Positions 11,541 to 23,099 of a stretch of DNA of 64,000 bases are shown piece after piece. Location: contig JACCIC010000290.1 in NCBI GenBank assembly GCA_018907035.1, positions 240,001-304,000 of the forward strand, in the 5' to 3' direction. Origin of the DNA: Sycobia sp. Sy_11. Lineage: Eukaryota; Arthropoda; Insecta; Hymenoptera; Epichrysomallidae. The translations under genes and the position numbers were made by a program. The stretch's first letter is position 1. Every line of letters begins with the position of its first letter. Below the pieces are notes generated by a model. That model did no database searches. It worked only from the letters and a program-made list of their open reading frames with translations, and was not told the origin of the DNA.

Positions 11541-11699
11541 CACACAAATACAGACATTCAGATATCTACAGATTAAATATTAATACTATTTTTGATATGT
11601 TCTTTACAAATGCACACACGCACACTCACACTATATTACAATACGTCATAATTAGGAGGTCGAAGTTTGAGCATCAGAGTTTTAAGTAAAGAACATGCA

Positions 11700-11787
<88 letters not shown>

Positions 11788-11875
11788 AGAGAATGGATTT
11801 TGGTCGCGTTTGGAATTAGTCCGATCTTGCCGAAATAGAGGAAAGAATTGGTGCACGCATTTCTTATATGTATGT
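11527..11875 (+). repeat. Microsatellite composite: AC array, block B, TA array, GA array, inverted block A
   Basis: AC array continues after the poly(A); then a short unique segment, block B (11599-11701, beginning GTTCTTTAC and ending TAAAGAACATGCACG), a TA array (11703-11752), a GA array (11753-11784) and an inverted block A (to about 11870). Block B recurs at 44237-44357 and, in part, at 26680-26714 and 45131-45180. Confidence 0.8.
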
Positions 11876-12330
11876 TTATATATGTATATACACACGTATA
11901 TACGCGCAGTTCTTTTCTCTTTCGTTCCTTCACTTCCCCTCTTCGGCATCGTGCCTGCCAGCCACCTTGCCCCTCCTCTTAATAACAGTCAATACTTGCG
12001 CCCGCTGTTTCTCCTTCATTGCTGTAATGCCTTATATTATATATATATATATAAAATTTCCGAATAGCTATTCGGATATTTTTCAGCAGTGCGCTACATT
12101 TATCGATAGTCGAGATTGCAGACGGACCTTGTTCGGGCATCTATCACAGTAGGCTGTGGCGCCAAATTTGGAACCATTGATTTACATGGGCCCTGTCAAT
12201 CTCGTTCCAGCTCTGCTCGAATCCAATGCCAGTTTCATAATGCAGACGAATTTTTCATTCTGCAGAAAATCAAGACTTTCTTTTCTGCTATTGTAGATAT
12301 TTCAAATTAAGTCTTATGATTTTGTGCTAA
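11876..12330. other. No gene recognised; mixed-composition intergenic DNA
   Basis: Contains a short TA run (about 12038-12052) and about 250 bases of more balanced composition (12070-12310). A 64-codon open frame at 12116-12310 shows no recognisable motif, and I do not call it. Confidence 0.5.
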
Positions 12331-13124
12331 AATGGATGTTCCATAATTAATTTAAAAAATTTATTTTTAATATTTTATGCTTATGTAATATTGTAGTAAC
12401 ATAACGAGAAAATTCAATTGTCTCCAATTTTAAAAATATAAATAATAATATAAAACAAAAATTTAAATTTTCAATTTTTGACAGTTATACGTTTTCTAAA
12501 TTATAACTGCAAGATATAAGATTTACATTCTACAACATTTTACAATAGGGTAGAATTTGAAGTTTTGTATTTTCTACAATATACATTATCAATAAAAAAT
12601 GTATAAGTATTTTAAATAATTATAAGTAATGACACGAGATTAAACATATTTTTAAAAAATACGAGTATGACGTAGATTTTTATGTTAACGTAGTTGATCA
12701 ACCGATGTCTTTGATACTACATACTAAATAGAATTCATAAACCACATACATTATTCATAGTTTCCTTCACATTCAAACAGCATACTTTTCATTTATATTT
12801 ATTATAATCTACTCTGTATTGTTACTTATTGATATTTTAAACAATTCGTGTAATTCCGATTTAACACAAAGATTGGTCTAAGGAATCGAGTCATTTTATA
12901 CATAAACTAATAATGAAATGATTCCGTTTGTTTGTTTATAATATTACAATGATTGTGGACATAACCTCACTTATAATAAAACTATCTATTGAAGAAATTG
13001 TTAAAAATAGATTATCTGAATTACTTATGTATAATATAGAGTAATTGCAATAATTTATTCAATTCTGAAAATTATAGTACAAAATTTGAAAGACTATATA
13101 ATAAATCGTTTATAAGATTAAATA
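12331..13124. other. AT-rich DNA, nothing recognised
   Basis: No open frame of note, no terminal repeats, no dinucleotide array. Confidence 0.6.
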
Positions 13125-13560
13125 TATATTATTTAATATATGTAATTGAATACAGAGCTGTCTCGAGAAACTTGTCAAATTTATATAAAAAACTGATAAT
13201 AATTCTAGGTAGATAGATTACGTATATATTTTGATTCGCTTGATTACAAATATTTTAAAAATTGATAACAAAAAAGTTTTTGGAAACAATTGAATGTAAA
13301 ATTATAGATGAGATCAAAATATAACACTTATTTTCCATGCACTTTTTCTCTAAAAGAAAAAAATAAAACCGAATACAAAAAAATCAATTAAACAATAAAT
13401 TGCAGGGAAAACATTTGGTGAAAAAAATTTGTGAAATAAACCAAAATTTGATAAAAGTCAAACCAGTTTAAAAAACATAAAACAAAATCTAGAAAAAAAT
13501 AGTTCAAAAAAATAAAAAAATAAGTTGAAATAAAATTAGTTCAGAAAAAGGTAAAAGGAA
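13125..13560 (+). repeat. Inverted-repeat block P
   Basis: Sequence from the TGTAATTGAATACAGAG.TGTCTCGAG region through a stretch with TAAAACCGAATACAAAAA. It is matched in reverse by about 14510-14905. Together with the palindrome at 14080-15545 this makes three related arms. The 520 bases between (13561-14079) are more balanced in composition, unique in the window and have no open frame. Confidence 0.75.
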
Positions 13561-14079
13561 AAGTACAAAATATAGATAGACTATTACTGTAGCGCTAAAA
13601 GGGGACAAATAATTTTTCGAGAAATAATATACCATTGATATTATAACACTCAAATGGCCTTAGTGAAAATATCCAAGACATTTCACCTGAGGAATCAATT
13701 TGATTTTTCGGAGTCAGTGCCAAACATCCCAATTTAACTATATCAATGAACTTCTTTTCACGCGTTGATGACTTTTTGATTTATAGAGTTGATTAAAAAG
13801 GGCTTAATCGGATAATATGGTCAAAAATGCCCGAACAGTATTTGTAATAAGACTGTACCCTTATGTCAAATGTAATAAAAAACTCCTTTTGTCAGATTTT
13901 TGTACCCCAAAGTGGTCCGGCGATACTTGCAGATTCAAAAAGATCTCCGAACGTTGTTTCTAAATATCGTAGCTTCTAAAATAGTTAACGGAACCAGCTG
14001 TATATAAAAAAATTTTATTTTTAAAAGATCTATCAATCAAAGAATTTTGTATAAAGCATAAGTTTTATTTTATTAATTA

Positions 14080-15545
14080 ATGTCATTTATTACTATTATT
14101 TTAACTAATAATAATACATTAGTAGATTTTTAATCAGTAAACTAAAAATATTTATATATGTAAACCTTTTCGTAGTAAAAGAAAAACAAATGTTCGTACA
14201 TAAGAACAATATTCATATAAAATATTTTTCGGAAATATTCCGAAATACCTTAATAAAAAATAAATTATATAACGAAATTACAGCTGCACCAATGGACCAT
14301 TAAAACAAATGTCTAAGTACATTTTATATGTACCTTCACAAATAACAGCATGTATACGAGTTTTTAGACTCTTAGTTTAGACAGAGATCATAAGGAATCT
14401 ATTATACGGCATTAGTCTATCGATATTTCGTACTTTTTTTACATTTTTGAAAACGAATGTTATTTCAATCAATTTTTTGAAATTGATTTTATTTAAACAT
14501 TTTTTTTAATTTTTAACTAATTTTTTTCTGGGATTTTTTTTCTTATGTTTGTTTTAATCTGGTTTGATTTTTATCAATTTTTTTTATCTCACAAATTTTT
14601 TTTCACCAATTATTTTTCTACAATTTCTTTTTTAAACGAACTCTTTGTATTCGGTTATTTTTCTTTTAGAGAAAAATTACATGGAAAATAAGTGTTATAT
14701 TTTGATCTCATCTATAATTTTTTATTCAATTATTTCCAAAAACTTTTTTGTTATCAATTTCTATAATATATATAATCAAGCGACTCAAAATATATACGTA
14801 ATCTATCAATCTAGAATTATTATCAGTTTTTTATATAAATTTGACAAGTTTCTCGAGACAACTCTGTATTCAATTACATATATTAAATAATATATATTTA
14901 ATCTTATAAGATCTAGATGAGATCAATTTATAAAACTTATTTTCCATGCAATTTTTCTCAAAAAAAAAAAAAAAATAAAACCGAATTCAAAAAGATCGAT
15001 TAAAAAAGAAATTGCAGAAAAAAAATTGGTGAAAAAAAATTTGTGAGATAAAAAAAAAATTATAAAAATCAATCCAGATTAAAAAAACGTAAGAAAAAAA
15101 TTCCAGAAAAAAAATTAGTTAAAAATTTAAAAAAATTATTTAAATAAAACCGATTTCAAAAAAATAGATTGAAATAGCATTAGTTTTCAAAAATGTAAAA
15201 AAAAGGACGAAATATCGATAGACTACTGTCGTATAATAAACTGCTTATTATTTCTGTCTAAACTAAGAGTAAAAACTCGTATACACACTGTTATTTGTGA
15301 GGATACATATAGAATGTACTTAGCCATTTGTTTTAATGATCCATTGTTGTCAGCTGTAATTTCGTTATATAATTTATTTTTTATTAAGGTATTTCGGAAT
15401 ATTTCCGAAAAATATTTTATATGAATATTGTTCTTATATACGAACATTTGTTTTTGTTTTTCTATGAAAAGGTTTACATATATAAATATTTTTAGTTTAC
15501 TGATTAAAAATCTACCAATATATTATTATTAGTTAAAATAATAGT
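14080..15545. repeat. Large imperfect palindrome (two arms of about 620 bp)
   Basis: Left arm about 14080-14710 and right arm about 14925-15545 are reverse complements with scattered mismatches; landmarks include CGGAAATATTCCGAAATACC (left) against GGTATTTCGGAATATTTCCG (right). The spacer of about 210 bases matches block P in reverse. No transposase is present. Open frames here (for example 14645-14890) are simply AT-rich arm sequence. Confidence 0.8.
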
Positions 15546-15638
15546 ATTTTCTGTTTATGTTACTCAGATTCAATGAAAATGTTCGTATCCCTTTTAATAT
15601 ATATGAAATTTAAACTCAAAATGTTTTGCTTATTTTAG

Positions 15639-15748
15639 GTACAAAAAGATGATGAACTACCAAAAATGATGTGCAAAAAGATAATATTTCATGTAGATTC
15701 CTTATTCTGTTTTAAAGATCAATGTAAAATGGCAGAAATCAAATTAAG
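15639..15748 (+). pseudogene. Relic exon of a ZAD zinc-finger gene
   Basis: A 110-bp open stretch bounded by a plausible acceptor (TATTTTAG, ends 15638) and donor (GTAAAT from 15749). It encodes 36 codons with DDELPKMMC, then spacing that fits the C-terminal half of a ZAD domain: LPxxxC, a position three residues on that should be Cys but is Ile, Phe at the expected place, C, six residues, then LR. ZAD domains are the dimerisation modules of a large insect family of C2H2 zinc-finger factors. The missing zinc-binding Cys and the decayed downstream exons suggest a dead copy. No C2H2 fingers are seen nearby. Confidence 0.6.
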
Positions 15749-16101
15749 GTAAATTATAACAGGTTTACTGTTTAATGATGTTAATACAAGGACAGATATA
15801 TCTAATTATATTGATAAATATTATGAGAAATATATCTTCGGTAAAAATAATATTTAAATATATTAACTGAATTAATTAAAAAGAATTTATTTTATACTAC
15901 TATTTCTATATTCAATTCTTTTATTATTATTTTAAACAAATATTACAGTTTAATATCAAATTTAATACTTTTATTTAGTCCAAAGGTAATAAAAATTAAT
16001 CAAGGAGAAACTAAGATATATTAAAATTTCATGCGAGGTTTATTAATCTGTTCAAAATTAGTTATAAATAACTATTTTACAAAGTATTTTGTAAAAAGTA
16101 A

Positions 16102-16560
16102 CTTTATTTTGTTTATTCAACTGGAAATCATTCAGATGCACTTATATCAAATGAAGATGATTAGAATGTTGAGTATGCATCAGAAGAAGATAGATTAGAA
16201 GTTTAAAATGCTAGAAGAGGTAGTCGTAATGCTAAAGAAAAACGTAATGAAAATATTGGAGTTAAAGTGGAATTTGTGGAAATTGTACCAATGCAGATAA
16301 ATAATGACAATTTTGAAAATTAAAGTTCAATGTATACAAATGATATTACAGAAGTTACTTAGGTATATATTATTTGAAAAATTTAATTTTACTACATGAA
16401 TTTATAAGAAACAATAAACATATATTTTTTATAGGAGTGAGTTGTATCTGAAAGTGATGATATATCTTCATTCTATTTATCAGAAGGATCAAAAAGTTTC
16501 AAAAGCTATTCTAAAGATAAAAATTATTATAGACGTTCTAATCTGCTTAAATTAAGTTTT
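16102..16560 (+). pseudogene. Decayed acidic exons downstream of the ZAD relic
   Basis: In one frame from about 16114 the sequence reads as an acidic, polar linker (STGNHSDALISNEDD, then NVEYASEEDRLEV) interrupted by TAG and TAA codons, ending near 16370. A GT...TTTTATAG interval of about 70 bases follows, and the frame resumes as VVSESDDISSFYLSEGS. Acidic linkers between the ZAD and the fingers are typical of that gene family, so this is probably the same dead gene. The splice sites are inferred; the stops are seen. Confidence 0.45.
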
Positions 16561-16639
16561 AATTATGTATTTAATGTATATTTAATGTATGTTTAAATTA
16601 AGTTTTAAATAAAATCGTTTATTGAATGGAATGTTTGTA

Positions 16640-17240
16640 ATTTTAATAAATGCAAATATAACATTTAAATATATAAATACGTGAATGCACAGAAATGAAT
16701 CACAGTATATGCACGCGTGCTAGTCGTGGCTGTATAATATTACCATAAGAATGAACATTATGCGTTTACATTATTAGCTCCACAGTTTGCTACAGTCACG
16801 CATGATTCTAATTTCAGCTAATTTGTTGAACGCGTGACCGCGGTATTTAGACATCAGAACCGCAACCTGCCGCAACATGTATGTTTCACGCGGAACAGCA
16901 ATCTGTCGCTAATCTGGAGCGGCGCTGCGATCAGGGCCCCACCCATCATCATACACTAGAGCCAAATCGTGATAAGCACGCGCTGCTATCTAGATAACAG
17001 CTATAAAAATTGTAGGAATAGCCCCCTATTTAATATATATACTACATCTATGTAGCATCTGAAAGTACGACAATAAGTTGCCAGTACGTACATATGGCAA
17101 TATTGTAATGAATTTTTGTAATTTTTAATAACTTTTCTGATAACGAATATTAATCTTCAAGGCGATACATATTACATATAGTAAAGAAAATTGAAAATTA
17201 TTATTTAATAAATATATACATATCATTCATACCAATTTAT
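16640..17240. other. Unassigned intergenic segment with a GC-richer island
   Basis: About 16720-17030 is richer in GC (for example GCGTGACCGCGG, GGAGCGGCGCTGCG) than its surroundings. No open frame, terminal repeat or promoter I can defend. Confidence 0.4.
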
Positions 17241-17244
17241 AAAG

Positions 17245-17460
17245 ACAAAGCGTGTTTTTGTTTGTACTCGATAACCGAAAAAACTACTGAACCGATTGTT
17301 CTGAAATTTGACATATAGATTCTATATTATCTTGGGAAGGACATAGGCTATGTTTTTTCTTGAAAATCATTTTCCTTTTAGCAATAAATTAAGTTAACAG
17401 TTTTAGTGGTCAGTTTCACCAGCGGCCACTAGGTGGCGTCTTGAATCACGAACATCAACT
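17245..17460 (+). repeat. Dispersed repeat Z, copy 1
   Basis: Begins near AAAGCGTGTTTTTGTTTGTAC and contains ACCGATTGTTCTGAAATTTG, TTGGGAAGGACATAGGCTATG and GGCCACTAGGTGG. The same features appear in reverse complement at 45180-45355. No coding content. Confidence 0.7.
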
Positions 17461-17599
17461 CAATGTAGTCGGCTTAAAGTATTAATACCAGGCCAGCTCA
17501 AGTGAATGTTCATATCCAACTTTGGGATTCGTATCTTAAAGAAGGTGTGACGTTAGTCGGTATTACCTTTTTTGTTCTTCAGGTTAATCTGACACTACT

Positions 17600-17654
17600 C
17601 TCACACCTTATGGATATCTTTTGATTTTTGTAAATTTTATTTTCTCTTACGTGG

Positions 17655-17710
<56 letters not shown>

Positions 17711-17941
17711 TACTATCTCTTTATCTTTCTTTCTCCTTCTCTTATAAAATGGTTCTGTATGGCAAATCATACTGAATATAGTTTGTGACGACAAATTATA
17801 TTTTTATTTTTATACATTCTATTAACTTCATACAAAATAGGATTTTTTACCAACAACCTCGAAACTATATATATATAATTTCAGCTAACAGCACTACGAA
17901 AATATTGACGGTATTTAATTGAAAAAACGGAAATATAAAAA

Positions 17942-17987
<46 letters not shown>

Positions 17988-18059
17988 TTTATATTATATT
18001 GTACATGTTATATATACATATTTTAAATACGGTTTCTACTGAGTAATATTGTATTGGCG
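17600..18059. repeat. TC and TA microsatellites with unique flanks
   Basis: TC array at about 17661-17708 and TA array at about 17943-17984. The sequence between and around them shows no gene. Confidence 0.9.
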
Positions 18060-19165
18060 TGTACGGGCGGTGGATTACGATATTCCGTTGCCTCAAGACG
18101 ATTTCTACACGCAGATGTGCGTTCGGATGATAGAATGTGATGTCCAGGTGTCTCTGGGCGATTTCTACGGTAAATATTGTATTTAGTTGATGGAAAACGA
18201 GATCGAAGTATGAGGAAATCTACTTCTATGGAAAGGTTCGTGTTGGAACTGTAAAATCGATAAGCGATAATAAAACGATATCTAGGTCTTTCCGAAGAAC
18301 TTCTACGGCGAGTATTGTGTTTAGTCGATAGAAAGCGATGCTACCTTTCTCGGGCCGACTTCTGCTGGGACTATCGTGTTTAGTTGGTAGAAAACGATGT
18401 TTAGGTATGTCGGGATAAATTCTAGGGGGAGTTTCATGTTCGGATAATAGAATGCGATTTCCAGCTGTTTTGGAACGACTTCTACGGGGAATTTCGTGAT
18501 TGGAGATAGAATGTGATTTCCAGATGATTTGGAACAACTTCTACGGGGAGTTTCGGGTTCGGATGATAGAATGCCATTCCCAGGTGTTTTGGAACGATTT
18601 CTAGGGGGAATTTCGTTTTTGGAGATAAAATGTGATTTCCAGATGATTTGGAATAACTTCTACGGGGAGTGTTGTGTATAGTTGGTGGGAAACAAAATCC
18701 AGGTATGCCAGTACGACTTCTATGAAGAGATTCGTATTCTATCATTCGAACACGCACACTCCCAGTAAGATCCCCAGTAAGAATCCCATTGTATTCTACC
18801 TCCCCAACACAAAACTCTGTATAGCAAGCGTCCCGAGAAATTTCCTATAGTCCGAACATGATACTCTCCGAAAACGTCGTCTCGAGAGACTCGACATCTT
18901 GTTCTACCGCTTGAACTCGAAAGTACAATATTCTTCATCCAAGACATATTTAATATGCATATATATATATACATATATAGTGTATAAAATGGTCGGCAAA
19001 ATATCAACTATTTGAAGTGAACTCTACATTGAAGCAGCTTTTTATACATAAGCGACGATAGGTGAATTACGGCCAATTATTTATAAAAATATAGATTTGT
19101 ATATTTAAGAGTACTTTTTACTTAGATATTTTATGGAATTGTTTATGAAATCGGTTAAATTATTA
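18060..19165 (+). mobile_element. Helitron-like element with 60-bp minisatellite (copy 2)
   Basis: The array occupies about 18090-18730, and the units occur in the same variant order as in copy 1 (for instance the unit with GTATTTAGTTGATGGAAAACGA, then the AAATC.ACTTCTATGGAAAG unit, then the GCGATGCTA unit). The unique tail follows to AAATTATTAT at about 19165, where the match stops before the hairpin terminus. The end is therefore truncated or recombined. There is no coding capacity beyond the repeat-derived open frames. Confidence 0.65.
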
Positions 19166-20984
19166 TAGTCCAGGCGAATTAGGTCCAAAATGGCAGATTT
19201 ACCAACCATTTCTCCAACGCCTATTTTTTTGCATTAAATGATAGATGAGAATGTGTAGAATAAGACCCTAAATTGACGGAATCATACTCCATCGGCGACG
19301 TATTTATTTATTGCAAAATAGCAAAAATAAAAGCTCTTTTTTTACTTTTTCTTTAATAGTTTAAATAATATTGCTCTAATCGGAAAATTTTTCATATAAA
19401 AGTTGTGCAGGAGATAATTCTGAACAAAAGTACGTACATGAAAAACTCAAAAAGTGGATTTTTCTATTGTTAAATAAACAATGAAAATGGAAAAATTTTC
19501 GATATTCAAAGAGCTATACAATTTGTTTAAACAATTGAAATTCAATAATAATGGCGCAAATATATGTTTTTTCATCTACTTATACTATGTTTCAAATTAC
19601 AAAGTGTAATTTCAAAATGGCAACCAGTTGCAAAATTATTTATATTGCAACTTAACCATTATGAAGTTGGCCAATGGCTAGGTATTTTTTAATGCAGTAA
19701 AATGCAATCATTAGAGGATATTAATAGTAATCAAAGGTGAAAAGGCCAGATTTTTAAATTAAATTTTTATATTGTTTAAAGTTAAAAACGTCGTTGCTAG
19801 GGTCGATATCTCGGAAGTTTTTAACGCTAGAATATTGAAACAAAATGCATTTTATTACGCTTGAAAATAGAAAAATTTTGAGCCGTTGCACATTTTCATA
19901 CGACCAATAGAAGTTCAGAAAATTTTTGTTTAAACTATTATTTATTACTTGTCATTTATTTAACATTTTAACTTGAAATTTGGCAAGGTGCAAGTATAAA
20001 GGGTAATCTATCTTTACATTTATTAATATATTCTAAATTATTAGTAATTATGTTTAAATGTAACATTTATAAAAAGTTTTTACTGAGCATGCTCACATTC
20101 GCGCACTGCGTCACAGACAGCTGCAGCTACGTCGCTTTCGATCTTAGTTGTAGAATATGTTTACTATCTATAGAATATCTTTACTATAAAAGCAACTATT
20201 GTGATGATTTTTTTTTCATTTAACTTTATTTTTTCTAACCTTCATAGCGCTCTTGATTCTAATACGGTAATTTTATTATATCCAATGTATAATAACATTA
20301 ATTAATTCTTTTCAATTTTATATTGGTTTCTTTAATAATTTAAAATTACTTTTAATTCATTTTTTGTCTTTATGTTATAATATTAACGTAATTCAATATT
20401 AGTTTTCCTCTTTTCTGATAACCAATTTTTATTATTGATGCACATTTACGTTGTTTCTTGTTTGTGACGATTGGTGAAAAAAATTAAAGTAGAAAAACCA
20501 TTTTAATGATGAATTTTACAATAATTGAAATAAATAAAAATATTTAGAACTACAGGAGAGAATGGCTCTCCAATGAATAGAAGTGAAAGCTTACATATAT
20601 TAATAATGTATAAACATTGAAAATAGAATATGTTCATGTAATTGATGTTAAGCAATTATAAATACGAAAAAAATATTCGTGATATAATATTTAATAGTGC
20701 TTTCTTCAGATAAATATTTTTTAATAAATTCTATTGCGCGCAGACATTTTATTGCCCATCATGCCCACTTACAAAACCAACTGTGTCCCGCCAAACCCAA
20801 AGATGTCCCGCTTTTCTAATTGCATACTTTTTATTGTTTTGAAATAATAAATTGTTACTAAAAATTAAAATTTTATGAAACTAATCTTTAGTTACTCAAC
20901 TTTCAAGCGGTGTTTTTTTATCTAAAAAATTATATAGAATTTTTTAAAATGTGAATGAAAGAAAGGGTGTCCAACATGTCCCAC
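19166..20984. other. AT-rich DNA of unknown origin
   Basis: No open frame above about 60 codons and no dinucleotide array. One region (about 20750-20830 and 20965-20990) repeats the short motif TGTCCC(G/A)C. Nothing recognised. Confidence 0.5.
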
Positions 20985-21300
20985 ATTCTCCTATTGAGTT
21001 AGTCCTCTCACCCTATTTGTCAGATAACTTTTATATTTATATTTTTTGACCGCGGCGTGCGAATATGACAAAAATTGTACACAGAAATGAAATATTTATT
21101 CCCAAATCCATGAAAACTATAAAATCGTGATTTTCAAATTTATTTTAGAAAATAAGAAAATGAAAAACAAAATCATAGAGCATATCAAAATACATATTAT
21201 TTTGTTCTATGAATTTTTCCGTTAAAAACTGTTAGCGTCGTTATCGGATGGCCAGGAAAGTAAGATAAATCACACTCACAAGTTGACGAAATTAAAGTTA
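20985..21300 (-). mobile_element. Helitron-like repeat X, copy 2, distal part
   Basis: Reverse complement matches about 8600-8850 of copy 1 (ATGTATTTTGATATGCTCTATG, GGATTTGGGAATAAATATT, and further out the segment ending TCAATA). It lies on the far side of the gypsy element from 26202-29310, which carries the preceding part of the repeat, so gypsy inserted into this copy. Confidence 0.6.
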
Positions 21301-21629
21301 AAACTAATCAGATAAGAATTTATTAAAATAGAATAAAATAACGACATGCTTGCGCACATGCGCCTTCCAATCAGTATTACACGCACATGCGTCTCTCTCA
21401 ATCTGTCCACTCTCAAATCTATCACTCAGCACATCAACTCACTTCCCCCCACTCCTTGCTATATTTGTATACATTCGTTCTATTGTCCGGCGTATGCATA
21501 TCTTGATCTTTGTAGGGCCTTTTCCGAGATCGACCCAAACTCATTATCCTACCAAGCCTAAATCTAACGGTGGTTGTGAAACTTGTTACTACATGCTTTC
21601 CTTAATAGTATTATAATTACATTCTAACA
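21301..21629 (-). repeat. Gypsy 3' LTR
   Basis: Direct copy of 25871-26201; shared from AAACTA.TCAGATAAG through GTATTATAATTACA.TCTAACA. The outer end is not a clean TG/CA, so this boundary is good to a few bases only. Confidence 0.85.
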
Positions 21630-21732
21630 ATCAGCCATCCTGTAATTTGGTTTGTCCTCAAACCATTTATTATTTATTTGCTAAAGATATCATATTTACA
21701 TACATTCTTATTATTTTAGTATATTGGTCAAA

Positions 21733-21792
<60 letters not shown>

Positions 21793-22016
21793 CTTACATT
21801 GTCGTTAGAATTTGTATCTTCGTTCATTGCGGTTAGCTTATTTTCGTTGGAATTACTTTGTACATCATCGTCTGTTTTACCCTCTTTCCAAATTTTTATT
21901 TGGCTGATATGTACGATAGTTATATACACATCAGTACTATCGCAAGATAATCTTTTTATTTTATACATGTCAGATGGTAGCGTATCAATAATGACCATTG
22001 GTCCTTTGAATTTCGA

Positions 22017-23082
22017 CTACAATTTGCAGGATTCGCCTGTTGATGTCGGATTCTCCTTTATATAAACAATATCGCCAATATAATATTGTACGTTCTTATA
22101 CCGTTTCGCGTCATACTGGGCTTTATATTTTCTTTGATATTTCTCTATATTTTCCTTGATTTCTATCTGAATATCTGTGGGTATTCGATAAGTTTTACAA
22201 TTTTTTGGTAATAAACGCGTTCTTCCTTCTCCAAATCGCGGTAAGTACCCATATAATGCTGCAAACTGTGCTTTATTTGTTGCCTTATTAACAATAGAAT
22301 TTAAGTCGCGCTCTAACAATTTTAAATTTTCATCCCAACCGGATTCCCCATTACTAATTATGTTACTCTTTAATGCAGGTATTATTGTACTATTTAAGCA
22401 TTCAACGAGCCCATTTGCTTGAGGATGTCGACTTGAATTTAACGTATGCTTTATTTCATGATTATCGCAAAAGTTCGTAAATTCGCTAGCAGTAAAGGAG
22501 GTCTCACTATCCGAAATTATTCGCGATGGCGTGCCGAAAGAGTGTATAAATAGTTTCATCTTTTTCACGGTTCTTTTCGCTTTTACGTCTTTCACTGCGT
22601 ATAATTGTGAAAATTTTGACTAAAATTTATTTATTATATTTCCTTGTAGTGCACAATGGTCCTAGATGATCGACGTGAATTATTTCAAAGAGTCTTTTAC
22701 CGGGGGGAATAGGGCGTAACTCGCCTTCACGCTTGCCTTTTTTTTCTTTCGCTAAAATACATTCTAGGCAATTGCTTATGTGTACGTTAAAGTATGAATG
22801 CATTCGTATGAAATAATAGTATTTTTGTACTCGCGTTAATGTTTTTTCAAGTCCGAAATGACTAGCACAATCATGAAAGCGCACAGCTATTAACTTTCGC
22901 ATTGCATTTGGTACCACAAGCACATCGTCTGTTTCTTCCTGATCTACTAGGTTTCGATATAATAAGCCTTCATATAATACATAATCTTTTACTTCTAGTG
23001 TCTCACCTTTAGATCGTTCTTTCGTGTCTTTTAATAACATATTTACCTTTCGACCTATATTTTCGTCCCGTCTTTGAAACAA
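22017..23082 (-). pseudogene. Gypsy integrase, broken by one interruption
   Basis: The first part (from 23082) has the zinc-binding region (HDCASHFG...CLECILAKEKK) and the first catalytic Asp in HVDHLGPL, then a stop near 22627. The second part (22595-22017) keeps SDSETSF with the second Asp and HPQANGLVECLN with the catalytic Glu, followed by the C-terminal domain (QYYIGDIVYIKE). All three acidic residues are present although the frame is broken. Confidence 0.8.
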
Positions 23083-23099
23083 TAAGACTTCGTTTTCTC

